A model generated the notes under the pieces. That model made no database searches, had not been told where the DNA came from, and was given only the letters and a program-made list of their open reading frames with translations. Of a DNA stretch of 64,000 bases, positions 21,839-32,293 are shown piece after piece. The stretch is taken from NCBI GenBank assembly GCA_036429605.1, contig CM071589.1, positions 2,418,001-2,482,000 of the forward strand. Reading direction: 5' to 3'. Origin of the DNA: Cladobotryum mycophilum (taxonomy: Eukaryota > Ascomycota > Sordariomycetes > Hypocreales > Hypocreaceae). The stretch's first letter is position 1. Every line of letters starts with the position of its first letter. Made by a program: the position numbers and the translations under genes.

Positions 21839-23157
21839 CTATAGCTTTGGGTCCTCTGGATTTGATTCCTTCTCCTCCTTCAACACATCCTCCCTCATAC
21901 GCACCTCCACATTAGTCGGCCCACCCTTTCCAAAGCTCACCAGCACCACCCTCTCCCAATCTCCTCCTTTATCAGAGTCCTTTAGCTCCGGGCCAGGCTT
22001 ATCGATACCCAAAACCACCCTCTTGTCGCTTTTCCTGAGGAACAGATTATGAGGGCTCATCACCTTGTCGCCCCAGGAAATCTTGGACGTGGCGTGTGCG
22101 TTGCCCCTTTCCGTGTCGGCGGTGGGCACGGCCTTTAGGAAGGACAGCAGCTTCCTCCGCTGGGACAGGAGATGAATGGGCCCCGCCTCGATGTTGTGGT
22201 CCTTTCCGGTGAGGAACTTGGTGAGGAGGTGGAGGAGGTAGTACTGCGGGGGGAAGAGGATGATCTCGCCTTTGCCGGCGCGGGAGAGGAAGGACTGCGG
22301 GGAGGCAAAGACGGCGGTGGTGTGCTCGACGCCCCCGTCAGGCGTGGGGATGAGCATCTCGGATGGGACTGATGTGCGTGAGATGGGGAGGAGGTAGATG
22401 TACATTTGCGTGGTGAAGCGCTTGGGTACACCGATTGGGGTGAGCCACCTCGTGAAAGGTAATAGTCCATCTGGAGAGACATGTTAGCAACTGAGTAAAA
22501 TATGACCTTGATGGCACCCTTGGACAAACCTGTATCCGCCTCAGCGCCGATAGATTTCAGCCAATCCCCAAATTTGATCTGGCTGCCATGAATCCTTTTC
22601 CTCGCCTCATCTCTCTCTTGCTGGGGCAAGTCAATCAGCTCGCCATCCTTCTTAGCTAACAAAATGCCCGTCTCCTCAAAACACTCCCTCACGGCGCCCA
22701 ATCTATACGCCGGCCCATCCTCATGACGCCCAGGCGAGCCTACCGCCGGAATATCGCCATCATGGAACGCGTCCAAGTTCCCGCCCGGAAATACGTGCGC
22801 AGAGGCAAAGGACGTCGAGGTCTTTACCCGGTGCAGCAGCAGGACTTCGTTGACTGGCGAGAGGAGAAGGATGGACGAGCTGGGATGGGGCTCGGGGATT
22901 TCGCGCTTGGCTGGCTTTGAAGAGGGTGATGATGATGATGATGAGGAGGAGGAATATAAGCGGCGGGCTTGCTCTCCTGACATTGTTGGTGTTGGTATAG
23001 TGAGGTGAAATGAGACAGTGGGAGGAGAAGGAAGCTTGGCGATCTGTTTACTGAATAGTAGCACACTGCGACTGGCGAGGTTTGTTTTGGGTATAGAGGC
23101 TGAATGAATACCGCGGCGAGATAACTGGCTTGTGATGTGCCGCAAGGGGAAAGACAT
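21839..23157 (-). CDS. NUDT19-like Nudix hydrolase, possible mitochondrial/peroxisomal targeting
   Basis: Exon 1 23157-22530, 59-nt intron 22471-22529, exon 2 22470-21839; 419 aa. The N-terminus (MSFPLRHITSQLSRRGIH) is an Arg/Ser-rich amphipathic presequence type; a poly-Ser run follows. The Nudix region contains VFPGGNLD (about 122-129) and, after an insertion, RECFEETGIL (157-166) supplying the catalytic Glu residues. The long gap between the Gly-Gly and REXXEE parts and the later WLTP motif are typical of the NUDT19/RP2p group, which hydrolyses CoA derivatives in peroxisomes. The C-terminus is PKL, an accepted variant of the PTS1 tripeptide. The internal Met59 would give a form lacking the presequence, so dual targeting is possible. 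The LINE insertion lies about 400 bp upstream of the start. Confidence 0.88.
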
Positions 23158-23550
23158 TTATTTTAGATTAAATAAAAAAGGTAGGAGCAGACGCAAGGAA
23201 GAAGGGGACAATGTGAGATGAAATATAATAATAATAGTAATCAGTCGGTAACAAAGCTTGCCTTGACAAAAAGGGCTGGGCTGACGGTGAGAATGGATCA
23301 ATCGAACCGAGGTTCGCCCCCCCCAGATTCCGGATCTATTGCGGGGAGGGCGCGGGTCACCATAGAAGTAAACAATAGGAGGGGAGACGTTGGAGCCGCA
23401 CAAACCGGGGAATATGGAATCAATCCATGGATGGAACCTTAGCATTCCATGGAAGCCAAAATGCACTCCCGCCGTTTTTGTTTCTTTAGTTTATTATTAA
23501 GTATTACTATTCGGGCTATAACTAACGTTTTCAGGTTAACTCCTTATTTT
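23158..23550. promoter_or_regulatory. Left part of the Nudix/DUF7514 divergent promoter region
   Basis: Upstream DNA of the Nudix gene. It becomes AT-rich after 23480 and holds one arm (TTATTATTAAGTATT, about 23491-23505) of an inverted repeat whose other arm is across the LINE at about 26187-26202. Confidence 0.4.
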
Positions 23551-23554
23551 TTGT

Positions 23555-23562
<8 letters not shown>
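23551..23562. repeat. Target-site duplication, poly(A)-side copy
   Basis: TTGTATTTACTT here is identical to 26172-26183 on the other side of the LINE. The last two T merge with the poly(T) tract, so the true duplication is 10-12 bp. Confidence 0.85.
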
Positions 23563-23587
<25 letters not shown>

Positions 23588-26171
23588 CATTCATTACGCT
23601 TATGGAGGCCGAAGGCCTATGAAGCGGCTATCTATCTATCTAAAAGCTTACTGTACAGTGACTTTCTAGAATAGTAGCTAGCTGGCTAGCTTTCAAGCTA
23701 ACAGTATAAGGCATTGTGTTTTCCAGTTGGTGGTTTTCTTTCTCCTAGTTCCAAGCGTTATGTATGTCCCTTAGCCTCTAGGCTGACTAGCTAACTAATC
23801 AGCCTATATCTACTCTTCTAAAAACCAGCTTCGCGTACAGATCTTCGTGTTAGTAAGGAAGCCTATTAGGGCTTCCTTTCCTAGTTTTGTTGTGAAGAGC
23901 TTCTGTAACGTTAGCTGGGCTCCTGGCCCTAAGGCCTTCTGCAGGGCCTTTCTAGGCCCTTGGTATCTGCTACAGCGTAGCAGCAGGTGTTGCGTTGTGT
24001 GTCGTTGGCTACATCTACAGCGGTCGTCAGGGAGGTTCTTTATGGCTTTTTAATAGCTTTTAAGATACCCTATCCCTAGTTTTAGCTGGATATAGGCTGA
24101 CTGGGTTAATCTTAGTCCCTTGACTAGGTTAGCTTTTAGCGAGAAGCTAAGGTTATCTTGAGCTATCCTGCGGTATTGAGTGCCTAGGCCTCTCGCTCTC
24201 TGGCCTGTCTCCTCTCTCATCTCTTCACTAGCCCAGCTAGTCTGCCATTGCTGTACTGTGGTTTTCCTTATCTTCCGGTTTAGGTAACTAAGAGAGGCGT
24301 ACGGGCGGCCTCTGTACGAGGCTTCTAGCCCTTTCTTAGCTAACTGATCAGCTATTTCATTCCCTGGGATCCCTGTGTGGCTGGGTACCCAGGCAACTGT
24401 AATGGCTATGCTTTGCTGTGATAGGAGGTACAGCTGAGCCCGGATTCTGTAACTAATCTCTCCAGGGCCTTTGATCTTCATTATAGCTGCTTGGCTGTCA
24501 ACAAAGATATAGGCTGTTGGTTGGTTTGTCCTGGATAATAGTAGGGCATCTAGGACCTTAGAGATTGCTATAAGCTCGGCATCAGCTACTTCTATGTATG
24601 GTCCTAGGTTCCAGAATCTTGCTACTCTTGCTGTTTTCGCTGCTTCGTTTTGTCGGCTTGGGCTGTCTTCGTAGTATGCACATGAATTAGTGACAGTGCC
24701 TTTATGAGTACCCTGCGAGCCGTCTGTATAGAAGGCTCGGTAGTTGTCGAAGGTAAGGTCTTCTAGTAGCTGTAGGTGTTGCTTTTTGGCTTCCTTCTTG
24801 GAGGCTTGGCTGATTAGAATAGTAGCTTTAGGTTCCTTATTCCAAGGGGCCTGCCAGACTAAATCTTGTCTTTCTATTCTCTCATACTTTCCAATAGCTT
24901 TATCAAGGCTAGCTAATAACCTAGTGAGTTGTGTTGGTGCAGCTGTACTAGTTATAGCTAATCGGATTGGGTGGGTTTCTGAGAGGGTTTGAGTGCGGAG
25001 GCCGTACTTAAGGCAGGCTTTTTGGAGCCTAACTTCAACCGGGGGGATAGCTGCTTCCAGTTCCAGTGCCTTATAAGGGGACCTCTTGAAGGCCCCTAGT
25101 ATCCTGGCTAGGGCAAGGTTCTGTAGCTGTTGGAGTTGGTAGATGAGATTTTTTTGTCCTGGTCCCTTGTACCACAGAGGGACTCCATAATCTGCTATAG
25201 AGCTTATGCAAGCTATATACAGCAGCCGTAGGGCTCGTGCAGGTAGCCCGTGTTGCGTATTGCCTAGCCTCTGAAGGCCCTGGAAGGCTTTGGTAGCCTG
25301 TTCGAGCTTTTCTGTTACGTGGTGTTTGAAGTTGAGTTGGTAGTCTAGCCAGACCCCTAGCCATTTGACCAGTGGTTTAGGCTTAACCGCTAGATTAGCT
25401 ACAGTAAGCCCCTCTGTTATTGGTCGGCGTTGTCTTGCGAAGTGGATAAGCTCGGTTTTGCCTGGGTCAAACTGGACCCCTTGAGGTTCTGCTTCCTCGA
25501 TAAGCTTGGCTACTATAGTCTCTAGAGCCCTACAGTTCTGATAGGCTGATCTTGATGATACAGACAGGCTAAAGTCATCGATATAGCTAAGCTGAAAGGC
25601 CTGATCTGCTATTATATCTCTAATATAGATTAGAAACAAAATAGGAGATATAGGTGATCCTTGTGGGATCCCTATAGCTATGTCTGTTAGCTGCTGTATT
25701 TGGCCATCAAAGGCTAGCTGGATTTTCCTATTTGATAGAAAGGAATCAACCCAGCTAATAAGGGTTTTAGGAAGGTCTAGCCTTTCTAGTATCCCTAATA
25801 GCTTTGGCTTTGATACATGATCAAAGGCGCCCTTGATGTCTAGGAACAGGGTTGTAACTACTGTCTGGTTGGCAGCTTTTCTTGATAGCTGCTGGCTTTC
25901 GATGTAGTTCGTAAGTAAGAGAACTGTATCAACAGCTGATCTCTGTTTCCGGCCACCAAGTTGGGTTGGGTTTAGAAGGTCTTGTGTGGAAGCTAGATAG
26001 CTTAGTCTGCTTGCAACTATCTTTTCTAAGACCTTTCCTAGGCAGTTAAGCAAGGCTATAACTCTATACGCCTTTGGGCTACTGTAGTCTAGCTTATTGG
26101 CCTTTGGAAGGATGATTCCAATCGCTTCTCTCCAGCTAACTGGCTGATACCCTGCTGTGAATAAGGCCTGA
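23561..26171 (-). mobile_element. 5'-truncated non-LTR (LINE) retrotransposon, Tad1/I-like
   Basis: The element reads on the minus strand. It ends in a 27-nt A tail (T run 23561-23587 on the + strand) and is flanked by identical TTGTATTTAC(TT) sequences, so both borders are exact. It is 2.6 kb long and starts inside the reverse transcriptase coding region; ORF1 and the endonuclease are absent. This is the usual product of target-primed reverse transcription that stopped early. The body encodes RT, RNase H and a C-terminal CCHC knuckle. The very good conservation of the duplication and the long intact frame suggest a fairly recent insertion with little RIP damage. It sits in the interval between the divergent Nudix and DUF7514-like genes. 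Confidence 0.93.
23810..26171 (-). pseudogene. LINE reverse transcriptase/RNase H, truncated and interrupted by one stop
   Basis: The frame is open from the 5' border (26171) to a TAA at 24050-24052, about 706 codons without its N-terminal endonuclease and the first RT motifs. Visible RT parts include LFLDIKGAFDHV, GIPQGSPISP and the catalytic YIDDFSLS box. RNase H shows YTDGSQ, DAELIAI, VDSQAA and NEIADQLAKKG, supplying the D-E-D-D residues. In the same frame after the TAA the sequence continues for 79 codons to TAG at 23810-23812 and encodes a CCHC knuckle (C-x1-C-x7-H-x4-C). A single nonsense change thus separates the knuckle from the rest. With the 5' truncation the copy cannot be autonomous, although the RT/RNase H part could still be translated from the internal Met at 26053. 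Confidence 0.9.
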
Positions 26172-26183
26172 TTGTATTTACTT
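26172..26183. repeat. Target-site duplication, 5'-side copy
   Basis: TTGTATTTACTT, the second copy of the 10-12 bp duplication that flanks the LINE. It defines the truncated 5' border of the element. Confidence 0.85.
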
Positions 26184-27084
26184 AAGAATACTTAATTAAT
26201 AATTATAAGCTTTCTTAACTAGATTATATTTATATTAAAGGAGAATAGCAACTCAGACGATTAGGTAGGTAGTAAGCTCATATGGTCAGGTAGGGTCAAT
26301 TGTATTGCAAGACTTTTGGTACCAACCTCTGTAGACTGAACACTGAGGATAAGTGAGGCGGTGCAAATGGGGGACGCCACATATCGACCTAATGTGACCT
26401 CTTGAAGGGCCATAGCAAAACTCGCACTAAGGCATTTACCTCATTCTCAATTGTTCTAAAAGTCGATCCCATCAATCTATCAGGCTAAAGTGACGTAACT
26501 CTTTATACTCTTTCCCATCGTATCAATGAGTATCCAAGGCTTATACATCCTCCCCTAGCTGTGCTGAGCCTCTGTCGATTACCTCCACTGTGGCGGGCCT
26601 ACATCCATCGACACAGGCGCAACAGTCATCACTGACAGCGTCTTGATGAGGCGTCGTGACTGGCTCTAGCCAAACCAACAATAGCATGTAGTATACGCTT
26701 GTCAGGTAACCTTGAATTTAAGGTTGTCGAATGAGCCATTAGATAAAAATGGAGCAGTCACTTCGGCAGTTATAACGCCGTAGTAGGCTTTGAGGCTTGA
26801 TTTGACCACTCATCGAAGTAGAGGCGGAATGCGGATAGGGCAGCTGAAGGGGGACGAGACTATCAGTTCAGCCCCCCAGGGCTTGAACCACGAGCATACT
26901 CCTGACCAACGACACTCTTAGACAGGCCATCTGCCAAGACTGGCGAAGTTCCAAGACCATTTTGGCTCGATTTGGCGGTCGAAGAGATAAGAATGCCCCG
27001 ACCGCAGCTGTATGCGCCCAGCTGTCTTAACTTTTCCAACTCTATATCACTCCATGAGCTTTACCCTGTCCTCGCTCATCAATC
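26184..27084. promoter_or_regulatory. Upstream region of the DUF7514-like gene
   Basis: The first 60 bp are AT-rich and hold the right arm of the inverted repeat (AATACTTAATTAATAA, about 26187-26202). TTAGGTAGGTAGT occurs at 26261-26273. The rest has no recognisable gene. Confidence 0.4.
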
Positions 27085-28059
27085 ATGGTGTTTAGGAAAT
27101 TAGTAGTAGGGATTGGCCGCCAGGTCCGCAACTCGATCGTTAATGGCGTGCAGCAACACCAGGAACAGCAACAGCAACAGCAACACCAGCAATATTCCAA
27201 CATGAACAACAACACCCACCAGAACATGTACGGCCCGCCGCCCCAGCTCGGAAGGGCCGCTCCCAACTCTACTCCAGCATCATGGGGTCTTCTCATCCTC
27301 CCCGACAAAGTCACCCCTTCACCCCTCTTTGCTCGTCTCATCGATGCCATCTTTACCCTCGCCTTGGGCGCTGATACTTCCAACAATGCCGACATCCTGA
27401 CCCCAACCCGCCTCGCCGCCGTGTACGATGAGCTTGGCTACCCTCAGCAAGATAACTTACCATTTCTCCTTCACCGTCAGGCCCAGAATTTGGGTGGTGG
27501 CGATCCACATAAGACGGTCAATGAGGGAATGGAAATGGCCTGGCGCTTGTTTGAGCTGGAGTACACGACCATAATAAATACGTCTGGCTTGACAGTGCCT
27601 GGCCTTACTAGAGAAGGCTTCCGGGCAATGATGGTACGTGACGGGTTAATATATCCCCCAGGTCAAGCAAGCGCGCACTCGGCCCTCCTCGCACGTCACC
27701 GCGGCACACTTTTGACTACTCAGGGAGCGGCCTTTCCTGCAGTCCCTATCGGGGCCGAGTCGCTGATGCCTCCCGGTGTCCCGGCGACAGGAGACGCTGA
27801 AACACAAAGGGTATATAAGGAGAGGCAGGCAGCATGGACGAAGGAATATGCAAGCAGGTTTGGTGGGCAGGGCATGGGGACGGAAATGGGGATGGGTATG
27901 GGGATGGCTCCCGATATGAACGGTGGCGGATGGCAAATGGCGATGCAGATGCAGAATTTCAAGCATAACATGACGATGGATGCCATGACGCCAGGCTACA
28001 GGGTGCCTAACGGGATGGGAGGGTATACTTATCATTACACGGGAGGTCTTAACTGGTAA
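27085..28059 (+). CDS. DUF7514-like fungal protein with Gln-rich N-terminus
   Basis: A single exon of 324 codons. After a short basic start, residues about 24-36 are Gln-rich (CAG/CAA repeat), then Asn-rich. Residues about 67-210 (ASWGLLILPDKVTPSPLFAR, TPTRLAAVYDELGYP) resemble the DUF7514 domain common in Pezizomycotina: WG-L-(x)n-PTP-L--L followed by VTP-KL--FY. No biochemical function is known for that domain. The end is Gly/Met-rich (GMGMGMAPDMNGGGWQMAMQ) and finishes TYHYTGGLNW. No transmembrane segment is seen. The domain call is by pattern only and should be tested by a profile search. The LINE lies about 900 bp upstream. Confidence 0.75.
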   Translation: MVFRKLVVGIGRQVRNSIVNGVQQHQEQQQQQQHQQYSNMNNNTHQNMYGPPPQLGRAAPNSTPASWGLLILPDKVTPSPLFARLIDAIFTLALGADTSNNADILTPTRLAAVYDELGYPQQDNLPFLLHRQAQNLGGGDPHKTVNEGMEMAWRLFELEYTTIINTSGLTVPGLTREGFRAMMVRDGLIYPPGQASAHSALLARHRGTLLTTQGAAFPAVPIGAESLMPPGVPATGDAETQRVYKERQAAWTKEYASRFGGQGMGTEMGMGMGMAPDMNGGGWQMAMQMQNFKHNMTMDAMTPGYRVPNGMGGYTYHYTGGLNW

Positions 28060-29367
28060 GAGCATTAAGATCGAACGTGGATTATTGTACTTGGTTAGCT
28101 ATAGTTGTGATGTCTCGTTATAATTCCATTGATACCATGGAGAATATATTTCTGTCCCTCTTCAAGACTTGTAGTGCCGTAAACACAAACTTAATATAGT
28201 GGCAAGAACTCTCCAGACACAACTATTTAAATAAATTATACTCTTTTATATGAGAGAGTGTAAAAGGCTTATTATTTATGACACAAAGTACCTAACTGTC
28301 ACGACCGGAACATATTGTCATGACTTGAATCGTAGAGGGTACCAAGGCTTCCCGCAATCTGTTTGGTACAGACCAAGAATGAACCAGCCCCTGGCGACCT
28401 GGCTCCGGTGTGGCAGTGTGCGTGGGTGTGGCTTGATGGAACCTAGAGTGGGTCTCGAGCCATCACCAGCCACACATGAATCCACTGCCATTGAAAATGC
28501 CAGCTCAAAATTTTTTTACTTTCACATCTTCTTCACTTTCACTTCTTCATCAGAGCATGCGCAAAACGTCACCACGAAAACGTCCAGACACCAGACCAGA
28601 ACACGGTCCAACACTCGTCTCTGCGCATAACGGTAGGTTATCTTTTCTCTTTTTCTCTTTCTTCCTCTCTGTCAACTCCGTAGATCGCAGTATATCCATG
28701 CCAGCCACTTGGGAATCCTCACAAGTCTCTGCTTCCGGTAGAGGTCTTCCACGTGGCGCGCGTCTTGTGTGTCCGCAGGGAAGAGGCTGGCGCATCGATG
28801 AGAGGAAGAGGGCTTCTTTGTTCTCTTTCTTCTTATTTCTTTTTGCTGCAAGATTAAAAGGGCCATCATAGTCCGTGCCTGTCTGTTTCCTTTGGGAGAC
28901 GAATTCTACGCGGGCGTGGCTCCAGGAGCTCCGACATTTGTCTGGTCCATGTGAGAGTGATGTTTTTGTTTGCATGATGAAGATGGAGGATGATGGAATC
29001 CGACGCAATAGAAAGGGTGGTGGAAGGAATCAAGAGGAATAAACAGACACAAGAGTAATATCCAGCAATTCTAGAAACTCGGTCCTCCATCAAATAGCCA
29101 TCTATATCTATACTATAGAGTCTGGTATATAGTCTAGGTGGCTAGGCGTGGCCATTCATCCATGGCATCCCCCAAGGCCTCCCCCAAGGCCTGTCATAAT
29201 AAAGCTCAGTTGCTGGGATGTGCCACATGGTGCAATATCTCGGACGACCATTACGTCATTGTCATGTAGTCTCTACTTCCTCCATACGAGGCAATCCAAT
29301 GCTCAAGCTTCATCTTCGCTGACTTGGTCACTCAACTTGATTCTTTTCCGTGACACTCTAAGCCAGC
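28060..29367. other. Intergenic, between DUF7514-like gene and malic enzyme
   Basis: The gap holds the 3' end of the DUF7514-like gene and the promoter of malic enzyme. One ACTCCGTA occurs at 28675-28682. Short frames on both strands do not look like proteins. Confidence 0.4.
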
Positions 29368-31378
29368 ATGACGCAAGGCAAATCATCAAAGTTTGGCCAT
29401 TTGCCATTGAGCACAAGCGGTCCCCTCGACTGCGCCCTCACTGGCACGGCTCTGCTCAACAGCCCAACGTTCAATAAAGGCTCAGCTTTTGGTGTAAAGG
29501 AACGATGGGAATTCAACATCACTGGTCTTCTTCCCGCCAACGTCCAAACTCTTGATGAGCAAGTGAAGAGGGCTTACCAGCAATACTCTCTTATACCGGA
29601 TAACTTGGCCAAGAACACCTTCCTGACCTCTTTGAAGGATCAGAATGAGGTTTTGTATTACAAGGTACTGGTTGGATGATATCTTTTTTTCGTATCCTTA
29701 TGCTGATAATGATAGCTGGTCTCAACTCATATTGTCGAGATGTTTAGCATCATATATACCCCAACAGAAGGCGATGCCATTCAAAACTACTCAAGATTGT
29801 TCAGGCGACCAGAAGGCTGCTATATAAATATTGAGAACATCAACCGCGTACACCATGATCTGTCTCTTTGGGGCTCTCCCGACGATATAGACTATATTGT
29901 CGTTACAGGTTGGCCATCACTTGATTCGGGCCGGTCGCATACTTACATGGAAGATAGACGGCGAAGAAATCCTCGGCATTGGGGACCAAGGAGTAGGGGG
30001 TGGCCTCATCTCAACAGCAAAGGGAATCGTGGCAACCCTCTGTGCCGGGATCCATCCAAATCGCATTCTTCCGGTCGGACTCGACTGCGGGACAGACAAT
30101 GAAGAGTTGCTCAACGACCATCTCTACCTTGGTCTTCGACGGAAGCGAGTCAGAGGAAAAGAATACGACCATTTCATCGACACTTTCATCAAATCTGCGC
30201 GCGAGCTGTATCCTCAAGCATACATCCATTTCGAAGATTTCGGCTTGAGCAATGGTAAGTGTGTTCATACCTTATACCAAGCAGCAGAACATTAAGACAA
30301 TGATATATAGCGAGGCGCCTTCTTGACATGTATCGACCAAAGATGGCATGCTTCAACGACGATGTACAGGGAACCGGCTGCGTTACTCTTGCCGCCATAA
30401 TGGCCGCCCTGCATGTCACTGGGAAGAAGCTCAAGGATATTCGTCTGGTCATCTTCGGTGCGGGAAGTGCTGGAGCTGGAATCGCTGATCAGGTCAGGGA
30501 TGCCATGGCAGTCGAGGGCCATGCGAGCCATGAGGAGTCATCGAAGCAGATTTGGTACGAAACAAATCGCCACCACGAGTTTTTGAGCCAAGCTAACACA
30601 TCTCAGGTTGATTGACAAACCAGGCCTACTCACTTCAGATATTGACGTTTCCAAGGCGCAGAAAACATATGCCAAAGATGTATCCGACTGGAAAGACAAG
30701 AAAAGAGATCTCCTCTCAGTCATAAAAGTAATCAAACCCAACGTTCTCATCGGAACTTCCACTGTCCCAGGCGCATTTACAGAGGACATTGTCAAGGCCA
30801 TGTACGAAAACTGCAATCGACCCATCATCTTTCCCCTTTCCAACCCGACGCGTCTTCACGAGGCCAAGCCCGCCGACCTTTTGAAATGGACAGACGGCAA
30901 TGCTCTCGTCGCCACTGGTTCTCCTTTTGACCCCGTTACTGGACCGTGGGGGGACGATGGAAAGGACGTGACAATCGAAGTGGCCGAGTGCAACAATTCC
31001 GTTGTCTTTCCTGGGATTGGGCTTGGCTGCGTTCTTAGTCGCGCAAAGCTTCTCACTGACAAAATGCTCGTCGCCGCGGTGCAAGCAGTTTCCCATCAAA
31101 GCCCGGCATTAAACGACCCAACCGCGCCACTACTACCAGATGTGAATACCGTCAGACAAGTCTCTTTGCAAGTGGCGAAGAAGGTAATTCAGGCTGCTGT
31201 AGCTGAGGACATGGCAACCGAAAAGGACATACCAAGTGATGAGGGAGACTTGGAGGAATGGATCAGAGAGCAGATGTGGGATCCCGAGTATCGCCCGCTG
31301 AGGCTTGTAGATATAGAGGAGGCAACTAGAGCCGCCAAGGGTGAGATGCGCAAGGCAGTCGTTGGCGAGGGCATTTAA
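29368..31378 (+). CDS. Malic enzyme (NAD(P)-dependent, decarboxylating)
   Basis: Five exons join in frame: 29368-29664, 29716-29908, 29958-30254, 30311-30554 and 30607-31378, giving 600 aa; the introns are 49-56 nt. The enzyme converts malate to pyruvate and CO2. Diagnostic parts are IYTPTEGDA with the catalytic Tyr, GIGDQGVGG, LDCGTDNEELLND, the metal-site FEDFG and FNDDVQGTG, the Rossmann loop FGAGSAGAGIAD, and SNPTRLHEA in the C-terminal domain. The length fits fungal malic enzymes of the large-subunit type. No clear mitochondrial presequence is visible, so a cytosolic location is likely but not certain. Cofactor preference (NAD or NADP) cannot be fixed from the sequence by eye. Confidence 0.95.
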
Positions 31379-31878
31379 GGTCGTTCACTTCCCGTATTTG
31401 ACCATTGTTTACACTAGAGGTGGTAGACAATGATGAGAACGGTGTTTGACTGACACGCAATTGGAAGAAAGATACATGATCGCCAGGTAGACGAAAGATT
31501 TTGTCCCCTAACAGTATCTGACTAAAAGAAAGAGCAAGCTCCTAGCAATACGAGGCAAACTAATAGCCACCTAGTAAAGAATATTGCAAAATCCTAGCTC
31601 CCAGTCTGGTTATTCGAAACCCGTCTCTCCCGCAGCCCGAACCTCTGTCTAAAGAATCTTCAGCATGAGACCTCCCCACTATCAAACATTATCCAGATCT
31701 CTAGGGCTTTTCCTCGGAATCGGGTGCCTCTAAAAGTAGGTTTAGAACCCCTAAGGCCTCTTATCTCGTAGTTGCATGGGACCATTTTCCTAAACCCGGA
31801 TCAAACAAGTCAGGAGGAAACATGGAATTGTTGGCACACATCCCTTTGGGGAAAAGAAAAAAGAAAAAAGAAAAAAAA
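31379..31878. other. Convergent 3' region, malic enzyme / small gene
   Basis: Noncoding interval with an A-rich stretch at about 31852-31880 that would sit just after the stop codon of the minus-strand gene. Nothing else is recognisable. Confidence 0.4.
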
Positions 31879-32293
31879 TCATTCTGGGTAACTGTCATGG
31901 CCCTCTCGATGTTGCTGAGCCCTGGCAATTGTCTCAAGTTGATATTGATGGGCTAGCTTGGCTCGTTTGTGTGCTTTTTTTCGCTCTTTAGGAGGGACGG
32001 TTAGCCTTTTTCCGGTTACGTTTTGAGAAGAAGTCTTCAAGCGGCTAACTGGAAGTTGTTTCAATCCATTCATAATGACCTCTTTTTGTATATTCTTCAT
32101 TGTTCAAGCTACTCTCATCATCGCCTTGGGAGTGGTCACTCGAGCCATCATCTTCTGAGTCATCGTCCGACGAACCGCCATCGTCGTACGAGGAATCATC
32201 ATAGTAGGCGACATCGTGTCTAGGTATATATACGCTCGATTGTAGCGTATCACTTTGGCTCTCATCCAGTTCCACCGGACATGGACTCGCCAT
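31879..32293 (-). CDS. Small two-exon protein, acidic N-half and basic C-half, unknown function
   Basis: Two short overlapping frames join into one gene if a 64-nt intron (32049-32112, GTAGCT...TTCCAG) is removed: exon 1 32293-32113, exon 2 32048-31879, 116 aa. The first half is Ser/Asp/Glu-rich (YYDDSSYDDGGSSDDD), the second is Lys/Arg-rich (PPKERKKAHKRAKLAHQYQL) and could form a helix. I do not recognise the family. Without the intron the frames stop at 82 and 73 residues. The exact phase match and typical intron length support the model; the weak donor (GTAGCT) argues for caution. Confidence 0.45.
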
